Source: Mesoflavibacter sp. (lineage in GTDB: Bacteria > Pseudomonadota > Alphaproteobacteria > UBA8366 > Aestuariispiraceae). From it: a stretch of 64,000 nt of DNA. Shown here piece after piece: positions 8,992 to 18,443 of this stretch. The DNA lies in the NCBI GenBank assembly GCA_017792345.1, contig CP051228.1, positions 868,001-932,000 of the forward strand, given 5' to 3'. The notes below the pieces were generated by a model that made no database searches, had not been told where the DNA came from, and worked only from the letters and a program-made list of their open reading frames with translations. The first letter of the stretch is position 1; each line of letters opens with the position of its first letter. Made by a program: the position numbers and the translations under genes.

Positions 8992-10293
8992 ATGGCGCAG
9001 CTGACCGACGATTGTTTTGCCTTCGACGGGCCGCTGATCACGGCGGCCGACGCCTTGGCGCGCATTCTCGGCAATCTGACCACGATCGCCGATGTCGAAA
9101 CGGTTCCGGTCGCGCAGGCGCTGAACCGATTGCTGGCGGAGGACGTAACCGCCCCGCACGCCGTGCCGCCCTATTCCAATTCCGCCGTCGACGGCTATGC
9201 CGTCTATCACGCCGATCTGAACGCCGATGCGGATACGATCCTGCCGGTGGTCGGGCGCGTCGCGGCGGGTCGGCCATTGGGACGCCCGTTGAAACGCGGC
9301 GAAGCGGTCCAGATTTTCACCGGCGCCCCGATGCCGGATGGCGCGGAGCCAACTGGCGGACCGGATACCGTGATGATGCTGGAGGATTGCCGCGCCGACA
9401 ATGACGGCACGCGGGTCGTTCTGCGGCCGGGAATCAAGCCGGGGGCGAACCGCCGTCTGGCCGGGGACGACGTAGCCGCCGGCAGCACGGTCTTGCATGC
9501 CGGCAGCCGGCTGGGCCCTTCCGAACTGGGCATGCTGGCTGCCTGCGGCCGGACGGAGGTTCTTGTCCGCCGCCCGCTTTCCGTCGCCCTGTTTTCCACC
9601 GGCGACGAGGTCACCGAGCCGGGCACGCCGCTGCCGCCGGGCGCGCTGTATGATTCGAACCGCTATGCCATCGGCGCGGCGTTGCAGTCGATCGGCTGCA
9701 CGGTAGAGGATCTGGGCATATTGCCGGACGACCCGGCGCGCATTCGCGCAACCTTGCGCGACGCCGCCGACCGCCATGCCGCCATCCTGTCTTCCGGCGG
9801 CATGTCGATGGGCGAGGAAGACCATGTCCGCGCCGCCGTCGAGGCACTGGGCAGCCTTAACTTCTGGCGGGTTGCGATCAAGCCGGGCCGGCCGGTCGGC
9901 ATGGGGCTGATCAAGTCCGAATCCGGTTGCAAGACGGTGCTGATCGGCCTGCCCGGAAACCCCGTCGCGGCGATGACGACCTTCATCGCTATGGCGCGCC
10001 CCGTGCTTCTGACCCTGGCAGGGTCGGCGGTGACGGAGGTTGCGCGGTTTCGCGTCATCGCCGATTTCGGCTATAAGAAGAAATCCGGCCGCCGGGAGTT
10101 TGTCCGCGCGCGGCTGGACGGCCGGGACGAAGCCACGTCATTGCCGCGCGCCGTAAAGCACGGCCGCAGCGGCGCGGGTGTCCTGTCCTCCATGGTCGGC
10201 GCCGACGGATTTGTGGAACTTCCGGAGGACGACACCCATCTGGAACCGGGTACGGCGGTCGACTTCCTGCCGTTTGCGGAGGTATTTCGATGA
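8992..10293 (+). CDS. moeA: Molybdopterin molybdenumtransferase MoeA
   Basis: A 433-aa enzyme that inserts molybdate into adenylylated molybdopterin. Characteristic features are the PPYSNSAVDGYAVY segment (about residues 57-70), the RLAGDDVAAGS region, the LFSTGDEVTEPG motif (about 201-212), the ILSSGGMSMGEEDHVR loop (near 265-280) and GLPGNPVAAM (about 319-328). The C-terminal barrel domain IV is present, so the protein is full length. Its stop overlaps the moaD start by four bases, indicating translational coupling within the cofactor operon. Confidence 0.94.
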   Translation: MAQLTDDCFAFDGPLITAADALARILGNLTTIADVETVPVAQALNRLLAEDVTAPHAVPPYSNSAVDGYAVYHADLNADADTILPVVGRVAAGRPLGRPLKRGEAVQIFTGAPMPDGAEPTGGPDTVMMLEDCRADNDGTRVVLRPGIKPGANRRLAGDDVAAGSTVLHAGSRLGPSELGMLAACGRTEVLVRRPLSVALFSTGDEVTEPGTPLPPGALYDSNRYAIGAALQSIGCTVEDLGILPDDPARIRATLRDAADRHAAILSSGGMSMGEEDHVRAAVEALGSLNFWRVAIKPGRPVGMGLIKSESGCKTVLIGLPGNPVAAMTTFIAMARPVLLTLAGSAVTEVARFRVIADFGYKKKSGRREFVRARLDGRDEATSLPRAVKHGRSGAGVLSSMVGADGFVELPEDDTHLEPGTAVDFLPFAEVFR

Positions 10294-10541
10294 AAGTTCT
10301 GTATTTCGCCTGGCTGCGTCAGCGGATCGGCACCGGGGAAGAGACCCTGGATCTGCCGGAAGGCATCTCCAATGCCGGGGAATTGATGGATTGGCTGAAA
10401 TCCAAGGGCCCGGGCTATGAGCAGGCGTTCCAGAACGCCGATGCCGTCAAGATCGCCGTCAACCAGACCTTCGGGTCGCGCGAAACACCGGTCGCCACCA
10501 ATGACGAGGTCGCCTTTTTCCCGCCGGTCACGGGCGGCTGA
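10290..10541 (+). CDS. moaD: Molybdopterin synthase sulfur carrier subunit MoaD
   Basis: An 83-aa ubiquitin-fold sulfur carrier. It ends in the obligatory Gly-Gly (FFPPVTGG), which is thiocarboxylated and donates sulfur to precursor Z through MoaE. The beginning MKVLYFAWLRQRIG is the typical first strand of the family. It overlaps the moeA stop by four bases and is followed after three bases by moaE, the other half of molybdopterin synthase. Confidence 0.95.
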   Translation: MKVLYFAWLRQRIGTGEETLDLPEGISNAGELMDWLKSKGPGYEQAFQNADAVKIAVNQTFGSRETPVATNDEVAFFPPVTGG

Positions 10542-10544
10542 GCG

Positions 10545-10997
10545 ATGAGCGTTTCCGTCCAAGCGGAAGATTTCGACGTCGGCGTCGAACTGGCGGCGAT
10601 GACCGACGGCAAGGTGTCGATCGGCGGGGTCTGCAGTTTCGTCGGGCTGGTCCGTGACATGAATGACGGATCGGGCGTCGGCGCGATGACGCTGGAACAC
10701 TATCCCGGCATGACCGAGCGCATGCTGGAGGAAATCGAGGCGGAGGCACACCGCCGCTGGCCCCTGGAGGCCAGCCGCATCATCCACCGCCATGGGCGCC
10801 TGGAACCGGGCGACCGCATCGTCCTGGTCGCCACCGCCAGTCCGCACCGGCTGGCTGCCTTCGAGGCCTGTCATTTCCTGATCGACTGGCTTAAGACGAA
10901 GGCGCCTTTCTGGAAGGCGGAGGAATTGGCGGAGGGCGGCACGCGATGGGTCGACGCCCGACAGGGCGACGACGAGGCGGCGGCGAAATGGCAGTAG
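10545..10997 (+). CDS. moaE: Molybdopterin synthase catalytic subunit MoaE
   Basis: A 150-aa catalytic subunit that transfers two sulfurs from MoaD to precursor Z to form the dithiolene of molybdopterin. Family features include GGVCSFVGLVRDMNDG, MTLEHYPGMTERML, the RIIHRHGRLEPGD strand and the catalytic lysine region IDWLKTKAPFWKAE. It follows moaD by three bases. The downstream acetyltransferase gene begins just past its stop. Confidence 0.95.
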   Translation: MSVSVQAEDFDVGVELAAMTDGKVSIGGVCSFVGLVRDMNDGSGVGAMTLEHYPGMTERMLEEIEAEAHRRWPLEASRIIHRHGRLEPGDRIVLVATASPHRLAAFEACHFLIDWLKTKAPFWKAEELAEGGTRWVDARQGDDEAAAKWQ

Positions 10998-11005
10998 AGG
11001 CGAAT

Positions 11006-11476
11006 ATGGAAACCGGTCCCCTTGAAATTGTCCGCGCCGGCGAGAATGACGCCGATCTGGTCGCCATCATGGTGCACCGCCTGCTGCATGAGGTCGGCGC
11101 CTGGCACGGCGCACCGGATGACGAGCGCATCCACGAAGTGTGCCGCGAACTGCTGGAAGGGGATTCCCGCTTCATCGCGCTGTTGGCCTTCGATTCAGAA
11201 CGGCGCCCGGTCGGCGTCATGACCCTGACCGAAGCCGTCGCGATCTATGCACAGGGCCGGCTGGGCATCATCATGGAACTCTATGTCGTACCCGACGCCC
11301 GATCAGCCGGCGTTGGCGACCGCCTGATCCATGAGGCGCGGGCGATCGGCAAGACACGGGGTTGGACCATTCTGGAAGTCAACACACCGAACGGCGAGAA
11401 ATGGGCGCGCACGCAATCCTTCTATGAGCGCCAGGGCTTCCGCCATGTCGGCCCGTTCATGAAGTTGAAGCTCTGA
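11006..11476 (+). CDS. GNAT family N-acetyltransferase
   Basis: A 156-aa GNAT-fold protein; the substrate is not predictable. The acetyl-CoA binding strand-loop is visible as IIMELYVVPDARSAGVGDRLI (in two parts around residue 85), a variant of the R/Q-x-x-G-x-G/A motif. A late strand with ARTQSFYERQGF follows. The ATG at 11006 has AGAGG five bases upstream and is preferred over an ATG at 10988 that would overlap moaE by ten bases. It is the last gene of the moe/moa unit and converges on the minus-strand gene at 11492. Confidence 0.85.
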   Translation: METGPLEIVRAGENDADLVAIMVHRLLHEVGAWHGAPDDERIHEVCRELLEGDSRFIALLAFDSERRPVGVMTLTEAVAIYAQGRLGIIMELYVVPDARSAGVGDRLIHEARAIGKTRGWTILEVNTPNGEKWARTQSFYERQGFRHVGPFMKLKL

Positions 11477-11491
11477 CGGCAACCCGTCGCT

Positions 11492-11998
11492 TCAAAGATA
11501 GGCGAAGGCCTTTTCCTTGCCGATCTCTTTGACCAGCTTCTTCCCGACACGGCCGATCAGCTTGATGCCGGATTTTGAGATTCCGAGCTGATCCGGGAAG
11601 GGCGGCCCCTTGCTGACTCGGTCGACCAGACCGTGCTGCGACAACAGGATCAGAAGTCGGCGGATCGTTTCGCGCGAAACACCGATATTCCCGAAGATTT
11701 CAAACAGCGCGGATTGGCTGAGATTCGGGAAAATCTTCAGATTGCCGGGCGTGTCGACCTCATGACGGGCCAACAGCGCGGCGAACTGCTTTTCGGTCAA
11801 ATCCGACGAGGCGAAATCGGCGAGAAAGAGCAGAATGGTGTAGCTGTGAATACTGGAAAGCTGAACCGCGTCCTGCCGTGCGAGCGGCGTTCCGGACCCT
11901 TCCAGCAGTTTTTCAATCTCGCGCTCATACGCCCGAAGCGCCAGAGCCGGCGCTCGAAGGTTCGCATCAATGGGGGTCGCTTCCTTGGTCTTCGCCAT
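11492..11998 (-). CDS. Winged-helix-like hypothetical regulator
   Basis: A 168-aa soluble protein without a recognised name. The central part (about residues 95-135) reads as a helix-turn-helix with GNIGVSRETIRRLLILLSQ followed by HGLVDRV, as in MarR/Crp-type winged helices. The C-terminus is Lys-rich (GKKLVKEIGKEKAFAYL). The ATG at 11998 has AAGGA eight bases upstream, so upstream GTG/ATG codons at 12019/12016 are less likely. It is divergent from gpmI, with about 140 bp between them. DNA binding is inferred and the regulated genes are unknown. Confidence 0.6.
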   Translation of the reverse strand: MAKTKEATPIDANLRAPALALRAYEREIEKLLEGSGTPLARQDAVQLSSIHSYTILLFLADFASSDLTEKQFAALLARHEVDTPGNLKIFPNLSQSALFEIFGNIGVSRETIRRLLILLSQHGLVDRVSKGPPFPDQLGISKSGIKLIGRVGKKLVKEIGKEKAFAYL

Positions 11999-12139
11999 TT
12001 CCCGATCCTTTTTCATCACCAGATAGGCCGCGGACTTTCAACACCCCCGCGTCTGCGGTAAAACCTCCCCCATCGGCATTCACTATAGTATGGGAACGCC
12101 GAAAATGCATTACCAGGATAAGAAAATAGCGCTTGAGCC

Positions 12140-13699
12140 ATGACGACATCCGCATCGCGTCCCCGCCCCGTAGTCTTATGCATCCTCGACGGCTGGGGCG
12201 AGAGAGCCGAGACCAAGGATAACGCCATCGCCGCCGCGAAGACGCCGGTCTTCGACCGGTTGAAGGCGAGCGTGCCTTTCGCGACGCTTGAAGCGTCCGA
12301 GACCTTCGTCGGCCTGCCGAGCGGCCAGATGGGCAATTCCGAGGTCGGCCATATGAATCTGGGCGCCGGGCGGGTTGTCATGCAGGACCTGCCCCGCATC
12401 GACGCGGCGATTGCGGCGGGCGAACTGGCCGCCAATCCCGAATTGAAGGCTTTCGCCGCCCGCCTGCGCGAAACCGGCGGCACGGCACATATTCTGGGCC
12501 TGCTGTCCGACGGTGGGGTGCATAGCCACCAGGATCATATCGCCGCCCTCGCCAAGGCATTGGCCGATGACGGGATCCCCGTCGCGGTGCACGGCTTCCT
12601 GGACGGCCGCGACACCGCCCCGCGCAGTGCCGCGGGCCTGATCGACGCCTTCCGCGCGGCCGCGCCGGATACCCGCATCGCCACCCTGTGCGGGCGCTAT
12701 TGGGCATTGGACCGCGACAAGCGCTGGGACCGAGTGCGCAAGGCTTATGACCTTTTGGTCGACAGCAAGGGCGCCCAGTCAGACAATCCGTCGTCAGCGA
12801 TCGAAGCGTCCTATGCCGCGAATGTAGGCGACGAATTCGTCGAACCGGTCGCGCTCGGCGGTTATGACGGCATGCGAGACGGCGACGGGTTGCTGATGGC
12901 GAATTTCCGCGCCGACCGTGCCCGCGAAATCCTGTCCGCCCTTCTGGATCCGGCTTTCGACGGTTTCGCCCGCTCCCGGCAGGTCGACTTTGCGGCCAGC
13001 CTCGGCATGATCGAATATTCCGAGGCGCATAACGCATTCCTGAAAATCCTGTTCCCGGCCGAAACACTGGACGATGTTCTGGGCGCCGTCGTCGCCGAGG
13101 CGGGCGGACGGCAATTGCGCATTGCAGAGACCGAGAAATACGCCCACGTCACCTTCTTCCTGAACGGTGGTCGAGAGGCGGTCTTCGAGGGTGAGGACCG
13201 GATCCTGGTTCAGTCGCCCGATGTCGCCACCTACGATCTGCAGCCCGAAATGTCCGCGCCGGAAGTCACCGACAAGCTGGTCGCGGCAATCGAATCCGGG
13301 ACATACGACCTGATCGTCGTGAACTACGCCAACACCGACATGGTCGGCCATAGCGGCGTGTTCGACGCCGCGGTTGCGGCGGTGGAAGCGGTCGATTCCT
13401 GCCTGGGCCGGTTGGAAGCAGCGGTCCTGGCGGCGGGCGGGCGCATGCTGGTCACCGCCGATCACGGCAATGCCGACATGATGGTCGATCCGGAAACCGG
13501 CGGCACGCATACCGCCCATACGCTCAGCAAGGTGCCGCTGCTGCTGGTCGGCGCGCAAGCCGGCACGATCGACGGATTGGGCGACGGACGGCTGGCGGAT
13601 GTCGCCCCGACCCTGTTGGATCTCATGGGCCTGGCGCAGCCTGCGGCCATGTCCGGACGGAGCCTCTTGCGGCGCTCCGCCCGCCATGCCGCGGAATAA
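12140..13699 (+). CDS. gpmI: 2,3-bisphosphoglycerate-independent phosphoglycerate mutase
   Basis: A 519-aa alkaline-phosphatase-superfamily enzyme interconverting 3- and 2-phosphoglycerate in glycolysis and gluconeogenesis. The N-terminal metal site is in LCILDGWGE, and the phosphoserine nucleophile is in MGNSEVGHMNLGAG (about residues 57-70). HSHQDH near residue 120 and VTADHGNADMM near 437 supply further substrate and Mn ligands. Length is usual. The downstream envC-like gene starts 14 bases inside its 3' end, so gpmI-envC-ctpA form one transcription unit. Confidence 0.95.
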   Translation: MTTSASRPRPVVLCILDGWGERAETKDNAIAAAKTPVFDRLKASVPFATLEASETFVGLPSGQMGNSEVGHMNLGAGRVVMQDLPRIDAAIAAGELAANPELKAFAARLRETGGTAHILGLLSDGGVHSHQDHIAALAKALADDGIPVAVHGFLDGRDTAPRSAAGLIDAFRAAAPDTRIATLCGRYWALDRDKRWDRVRKAYDLLVDSKGAQSDNPSSAIEASYAANVGDEFVEPVALGGYDGMRDGDGLLMANFRADRAREILSALLDPAFDGFARSRQVDFAASLGMIEYSEAHNAFLKILFPAETLDDVLGAVVAEAGGRQLRIAETEKYAHVTFFLNGGREAVFEGEDRILVQSPDVATYDLQPEMSAPEVTDKLVAAIESGTYDLIVVNYANTDMVGHSGVFDAAVAAVEAVDSCLGRLEAAVLAAGGRMLVTADHGNADMMVDPETGGTHTAHTLSKVPLLLVGAQAGTIDGLGDGRLADVAPTLLDLMGLAQPAAMSGRSLLRRSARHAAE

Positions 13700-15050
13700 T
13701 CCGGCCACATCGATCGGACCCGCCGCCCTGGTCTTGGCGGCCTGCCTCGCATGGCCGGCATGCCCGGTGACCGCCCAGACCAATCCCGAAGCCGAAGCCC
13801 AGCGCATCGAGTCCGAACTGGAAAGCGAACGGGCGCGCAGCCGCGACTTGGAGAAGCAGGCCCAGTCGCTGGCCCGGGAGTTGGAGGCGCTTCGCCTGCA
13901 ACTGGTTACCGTGGCCCGCGATACCCAGGAACGGGAAAACCTGGTCAGCAATCTGGAAGTTCAGATCGTCGACCTGCGGGCCGAAACCGAACGCCGCCGC
14001 CAGGTCTTGAGCGAGCGGCACAGCCAGCTGACCGGCACATTGAGCGCCCTGACCGGCCTGTCGGCCGATGCGCCGCGCGCCTTTTTCCTGTATCCGGGCG
14101 AACCCTTGGATGCGGTGCGCGGATCGATCCTGTTGCAATCCGCCGCACCCGTATTGGGCCGACGTGCCGGCATTCTGCGCGACGACCTTGCCGCACTGGA
14201 GGCGGTGCGGCTGGATCTCAATGACAAGCTGGATCGCCTCAGCCAGCAGGATGCCGCCCTGTCGCAGGACCGTGCGCGGCTGGAATCGCTGCTGGTCAAG
14301 AAACGCGCCCTGTACGATCAGACCGCTCAGCAATCGCGCGTCGCCAATGAGCGGCTGCGGGAACTGACGGAAAAATCGGCCGATCTCAAAGAATTGATGG
14401 CGGCGCTGGAGGCGGAACGGATCTCGCGCGAAGTTGACGAGGTGAACCGGCTGAAGGCCGAACAGGCCGCCCGCGCCGCGGCGGAAGCGGCGGCGAGCCG
14501 CACGCCGGAACAGCCTCCCGCTCCGCCGGAGACGGCTTCCAATCCGGCGCAACTGGCCGCGCTGGCGACCGCACCGACCGTTCGACCCGACGGAATCCGC
14601 ACATTTCCGGCCGAGGGCGTGATAACGCCCCCCTCCGTCGGCACACTGGTTCAGCGCTATGGACAGGATACGGGCTTTGGCCAGACGGCGAAGGGAATTG
14701 TCATCGAGACCCGGCCGGATGCCGCAGTTTTGTCACCTTTCGATGGGAAGGTGGTCTTCGCCGGGCCGTTTCGCGACCTGGGCCCGATCTTGATCATCGA
14801 GCATGACGGTGGATATCATACGGTTCTGGCGGGGTTTGCGCGTATCGACGTCGCCGGCGGGCATTGGTTACTGGCCGGGGAGCCGATCGGCATCATGCCG
14901 CATACGAATTCCGTCGTCTCCGAATTCACGGGCGGACAAACTACGGGTAGCGGAACGCGTCCGCGGCTCTATATGGAACTGAGGCGCGAGGGACATCCCG
15001 TCAATCCGCTTCGATGGATCACGGCTGGCAGCATTAGGGTGAACGGATGA
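13686..15050 (+). CDS. EnvC-like murein hydrolase activator (degenerate LytM/M23)
   Basis: A 454-aa exported protein. A signal peptide (ALVLAACLAWPACPVTAQ, about residues 13-30) is followed by a long coiled coil (about 35-275), an Ala/Pro-rich linker and a C-terminal LytM fold (about 315-454). The metal-ligand motif HxH is replaced by RLYME, and the first His is absent, so the domain should be non-catalytic. That matches EnvC, which activates amidases at the septum. The ATG at 13686 gives the signal peptide. Its stop overlaps ctpA by four bases, a frequent pairing. Confidence 0.85.
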   Translation: MPRNNPATSIGPAALVLAACLAWPACPVTAQTNPEAEAQRIESELESERARSRDLEKQAQSLARELEALRLQLVTVARDTQERENLVSNLEVQIVDLRAETERRRQVLSERHSQLTGTLSALTGLSADAPRAFFLYPGEPLDAVRGSILLQSAAPVLGRRAGILRDDLAALEAVRLDLNDKLDRLSQQDAALSQDRARLESLLVKKRALYDQTAQQSRVANERLRELTEKSADLKELMAALEAERISREVDEVNRLKAEQAARAAAEAAASRTPEQPPAPPETASNPAQLAALATAPTVRPDGIRTFPAEGVITPPSVGTLVQRYGQDTGFGQTAKGIVIETRPDAAVLSPFDGKVVFAGPFRDLGPILIIEHDGGYHTVLAGFARIDVAGGHWLLAGEPIGIMPHTNSVVSEFTGGQTTGSGTRPRLYMELRREGHPVNPLRWITAGSIRVNG

Positions 15051-16387
15051 TTTCGCAGAACGACGCTTGCACCATTTCGAACCGCGCCGGATGGCCTGCC
15101 GTTCGGACCCTTCTGGCGGCTTCGGCTCTCGGCGTCGCCTTCCTGGTCGCCCCGGCCCCACAGGCCGTCGCACAGGATACCGACAAGGATCAGCCCGATA
15201 CGTTCGAAATGCTCGACCTGTTCGGCGAGGTGTTCAACCGCGTCCGTGAAGACTATGTCGAGGAAATCAGCGACAAGGAACTGATCGAAGCCGCGATCCA
15301 GGGCATGCTGGACAGCCTGGATCCGCATTCGGCCTATATGGACGAAGAAACCTTCCAGGCGATGCAAACCCATACGCGCGGCGAGTTCGGCGGACTGGGG
15401 ATCGAGGTCAGCATGGACGAAAGCGGTTTCGTGCGCGTCGTCTCCCCCATCGACGATACGCCCGCCGCCCGTGCCGGGATCGAGGCCGGCGATCTGATTT
15501 CCCATCTGGACGGCGAGGCGGTGAAGGGCCTGACCCTGAATGAGGCCGTCGAGAAAATGCGCGGCCCGGTCGGCGCGGACATCGTCCTGACGGTCCTGCG
15601 CGAAGGCATCGCCGACCCGTTCGACGTGACCATCACCCGCGACAAGATTCAGATCCAGTCGGTGCGCAGCCGAATGGAAGGCAATGTCGGTTATATTCGC
15701 ATCACCAGCTTCTCCGGACAGACGCAGAGCGGCCTGGAACGGGCGATCGATACCATCAAGCAGGAGGCCGGCGAGCACCTTGCGGGCTATGTCCTGGACC
15801 TGCGGAACAATCCGGGCGGTCTGCTCAATCAGGGCGTTTCCGTGTCGGACACGTTCCTGGAGCGCGGCGAAATCGTCTCCACGCGCGGCCGCAGCCCGGA
15901 GGAAATTCAACGCTTCCAGGCGACCCCGGGTGATCTGACCGACGGTTTGCCGATTGTGGTCCTGATCAATGGCGGTTCCGCCAGCGCGTCGGAGATCGTC
16001 GCGGGCGCCCTGCAGGATCAGCGCCGCGCAATCCTGGTCGGCACCCCGACCTTCGGCAAGGGCTCGGTCCAGACGATCACCCCGCTGAGCCGCAACAATG
16101 CCGCGATCAAGCTGACGACCCAGCGCTTCTATACGCCCAGCGGCACGTCGATCCAGCAATTGGGCATCAAGCCGGACATCGTCGTCGAACGCGCCCGTGT
16201 CGAAGTTCTCGACGCCGGACAACGCCGTTTCGAACGGGATCTGGACGGGTCTTTGGAGAACGAGAACGGCACGGTCCAGAACGACGAGAATGCGGCGACC
16301 GACACCACGATCGACGACTACCAGCTTGCACGCGCTCTCGACCTTGTGCGTGGAATCGGTTTGTATCGGTCTCAGTCGTCCAACTAA
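15047..16387 (+). CDS. ctpA: Carboxy-terminal processing protease, S41 family
   Basis: A 446-aa periplasmic serine protease. It has an N-terminal hydrophobic export segment (about residues 18-42), a PDZ domain (about 105-180) and the S41 catalytic core. The nucleophilic Ser is in NGGSASASEIVAGAL and the general-base Lys in GTPTFGKGSVQT, about 25 residues later. The DLRNNPGGLL segment is typical of CtpA/Prc. Substrates probably include envelope proteins or hydrolases. The four-base overlap with the EnvC-like gene implies coupled expression. Confidence 0.93.
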   Translation: MISQNDACTISNRAGWPAVRTLLAASALGVAFLVAPAPQAVAQDTDKDQPDTFEMLDLFGEVFNRVREDYVEEISDKELIEAAIQGMLDSLDPHSAYMDEETFQAMQTHTRGEFGGLGIEVSMDESGFVRVVSPIDDTPAARAGIEAGDLISHLDGEAVKGLTLNEAVEKMRGPVGADIVLTVLREGIADPFDVTITRDKIQIQSVRSRMEGNVGYIRITSFSGQTQSGLERAIDTIKQEAGEHLAGYVLDLRNNPGGLLNQGVSVSDTFLERGEIVSTRGRSPEEIQRFQATPGDLTDGLPIVVLINGGSASASEIVAGALQDQRRAILVGTPTFGKGSVQTITPLSRNNAAIKLTTQRFYTPSGTSIQQLGIKPDIVVERARVEVLDAGQRRFERDLDGSLENENGTVQNDENAATDTTIDDYQLARALDLVRGIGLYRSQSSN

Positions 16388-16463
16388 GTCGCGACGGGCA
16401 TTGACGCGGACACGCATCCTCATCGCGCGGTTCGGTCGCCCGGCCGCGCAGTGAGGGTTTGTA

Positions 16464-17774
16464 TTGGCGAAACCGAACCTGGCCGCAATTGTCGAGAAGC
16501 TGAAGGGTATTGGCCCGTCCTTGCGCGCCAAGCTGCCCGGAAAGCTGGGCGGCGGTTCTGAGGGCAGCTCCGCCAAGACCGATCCCTATGCCGGCGTTCC
16601 CGATCATCTGAAGCCGACCTTCTTTGAGCGTAACGCCCAGATCCTGCCGGTCGCGGCAGCCTATGCGGCACTGTTTCTCGCGGTCGTGGGGGTCGGCACC
16701 TACCTGTTCCTGAAATCGGACGCGATCGAGGCCGAGTTGGAAGCCAAGGTGCCGCGCGTCGAGATGACGGAATTCGATGTGGTGGACAAGCGCGGCCAGC
16801 CGGCCGACGCCGCCCAGGAAGAAGCCGCGTCTTCCGAAACGCCCCCGGCGGAAGCGACCGAAACGCCCGCCCAAGCCGCCACCGATCAAGCGTCGGCGGA
16901 ACCGGTGACGGAAACGGATCAGCCGCCCATCCGGTCGGTCGATGAACCCGACCCCTATGCCGGTAATCTGGCCCCCCATCCCGATCCGGGATTGGTCGAA
17001 ACCGTCGCGACGATCGGCAATCTGCCCCGGATCGGCGAGGACGGCCGCCTACCCTGGAAAGTCTATGCCCGGCCGTCCAGCAGCCTGGAGACCCGGCCGC
17101 GCATTGCCGTCGTCGTCACCAATCTGGGCCTTTCGGAGCGCAGTACCGAGGCCGCCATCGCCCTGCCCGGCGCCGTCACCCTAGCCTTCTCGCCCTATGC
17201 GCCGAGGATCGAGGAATGGATTACCAAAGCGCGGGACGCCGGCCATGAAGTGATGGTCGGCCTGCCCATGGAGCCGCGCGATTTCCCGCGCAGCGACGCG
17301 GGATTGCTGTCGCTGATGACGTCGGTCGACGAGGAGCAGAACCTGCTCAACCTGCAGCGGGTGCTCAGCGTCAGTTCAGGCTACATCGGCGTGGTCAATT
17401 TCCAGGGATCCGGCTTCACCGCCAGCCGCGCCGCGATGCAGCCCATCCTGGCGGCGCTGACCAGCCGCGGCCTTGTCTATCTGGACACGCTGGAGAATGC
17501 GACCAGCGTCGCGCCGGAACTGTCCGAGAAACTCAGCACCCCCTTTGCCACGGCCGATCTGGTGCTGGACCAGACCCTGTCGCGGCCCATGGTGACGACA
17601 CGGTTGAGCCAATTGGAACTGGTGGCCAAGAACCAGAAAACGGCCATCGTCGCCGTACAAGCCTTCCCCATGCTGATGGACCGTGTCGGGTCCTGGACAA
17701 GGGACCTCGCAGGAAAATCGATGGTCCTATCGCCGTTATCCGGCATAATAGCCGCTCGCAATCGCGGAAGCTGA
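16464..17774 (+). CDS. Divergent polysaccharide deacetylase family protein
   Basis: A 436-aa protein with a cytoplasmic N-terminal 60 residues, one membrane helix (about residues 57-77) and an acidic Ala/Glu/Thr-rich linker. The C-terminal domain resembles the divergent polysaccharide deacetylase family: RIAVVVTNLGLSE, PGAVTLAFSPYA, GHEVMVGLPMEP, GYIGVVNFQGSGFT. The gene commonly follows ctpA in Alphaproteobacteria. The first metal-binding Asp of classical NodB deacetylases is replaced here (VVVTNLG rather than IVIDD), so deacetylase activity is doubtful. Translation starts at TTG with GAGGG a few bases upstream. Confidence 0.85.
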   Translation: MAKPNLAAIVEKLKGIGPSLRAKLPGKLGGGSEGSSAKTDPYAGVPDHLKPTFFERNAQILPVAAAYAALFLAVVGVGTYLFLKSDAIEAELEAKVPRVEMTEFDVVDKRGQPADAAQEEAASSETPPAEATETPAQAATDQASAEPVTETDQPPIRSVDEPDPYAGNLAPHPDPGLVETVATIGNLPRIGEDGRLPWKVYARPSSSLETRPRIAVVVTNLGLSERSTEAAIALPGAVTLAFSPYAPRIEEWITKARDAGHEVMVGLPMEPRDFPRSDAGLLSLMTSVDEEQNLLNLQRVLSVSSGYIGVVNFQGSGFTASRAAMQPILAALTSRGLVYLDTLENATSVAPELSEKLSTPFATADLVLDQTLSRPMVTTRLSQLELVAKNQKTAIVAVQAFPMLMDRVGSWTRDLAGKSMVLSPLSGIIAARNRGS

Positions 17775-17839
17775 CCGTCCCGAAGGGCGGCGACGAAAAA
17801 TCAGGCCGGTGAACCGGCCGAAGCGTAGTTGGAGCAGGG

Positions 17840-18382
17840 ATGTCGGGACGGGAACAATCGGATGTGCCATCGCGAACGGGCCCGGTAGCGATCACTGATT
17901 CCGTCGATCCCTATCGAGACGATCCCCGCCCCTATCGCCGCTGTGTCGGCCTGATGCTGTTCAACGGCGACGGGTCGGTTTTCGTCGGCAACCGGATCGA
18001 CGTTCCAGGCGATCACTGGCAAATGCCCCAAGGCGGGATCGATCCCGGCGAGTCTCCGGAACAGGCTGCCTGGCGCGAGTTGCGTGAGGAAGTCGGTACG
18101 GATCGCGCCGAAATATTGGCCGAAAGCAAGACCTGGTATCCGTATGACCTGCCGGTCGGCCTGTCCCGTCGGATCTGGAAGGGCAAGTATCGGGGCCAGA
18201 CCCAGCGTTGGTTCGCCTTCCGCTTTCTGGGCCAGGATGGCGATATCGACCTGACCCATCATAAGCCCGAATTCAGCGAATGGCGTTGGGTGCCTCTGGC
18301 GGAGTTACCCGACCTGATCGTCCCCTTCAAACGCCCGATCTATGAGCGCGTGATCCGGGAATTCTCGAAGTTCGGTGGATAA
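17840..18382 (+). CDS. rppH: RNA pyrophosphohydrolase (Nudix)
   Basis: A 180-aa Nudix hydrolase that removes pyrophosphate from the 5' end of mRNAs, starting RNase E-dependent decay. The Nudix box GGIDPGESPEQAAWRELREE plus VG (about residues 65-86) is complete. It is preceded by YRRCVGLMLFN and WQMPQGG, and followed by WYPYDLPVGLSRRIWKGKYRGQ, which is specific for RppH rather than other Nudix proteins. The N-terminus has about 25 extra, probably disordered, residues. It converges with cysH. Confidence 0.92.
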   Translation: MSGREQSDVPSRTGPVAITDSVDPYRDDPRPYRRCVGLMLFNGDGSVFVGNRIDVPGDHWQMPQGGIDPGESPEQAAWRELREEVGTDRAEILAESKTWYPYDLPVGLSRRIWKGKYRGQTQRWFAFRFLGQDGDIDLTHHKPEFSEWRWVPLAELPDLIVPFKRPIYERVIREFSKFGG

Positions 18383-18394
18383 CCGATACGGGTG

Positions 18395-18428
18395 TCCTGT
18401 CCGCACCTGTGTTCCGGCGCAGACAGGA
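18395..18428. terminator. Possible shared hairpin between convergent rppH and cysH
   Basis: TCCTGTCCGC (18395-18404) pairs with GCAGACAGGA (18419-18428) with one mismatch around a 14-base loop. It lies in the 60-base gap between convergent genes. No clear T-run follows on either side, so it is only a weak terminator candidate. Confidence 0.3.
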
Positions 18429-18443
18429 GCCCTTTGGGGATAA

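Noticed and set aside
6574-9825. A continuous 1083-codon open frame on the minus strand
   Set aside because: It runs antisense across mobB, the cyclase, the small gene and moeA, all of which have clear family motifs. Its translation is low-complexity Arg/Gln/His/Gly-rich, as expected for an antisense frame in GC-rich DNA.
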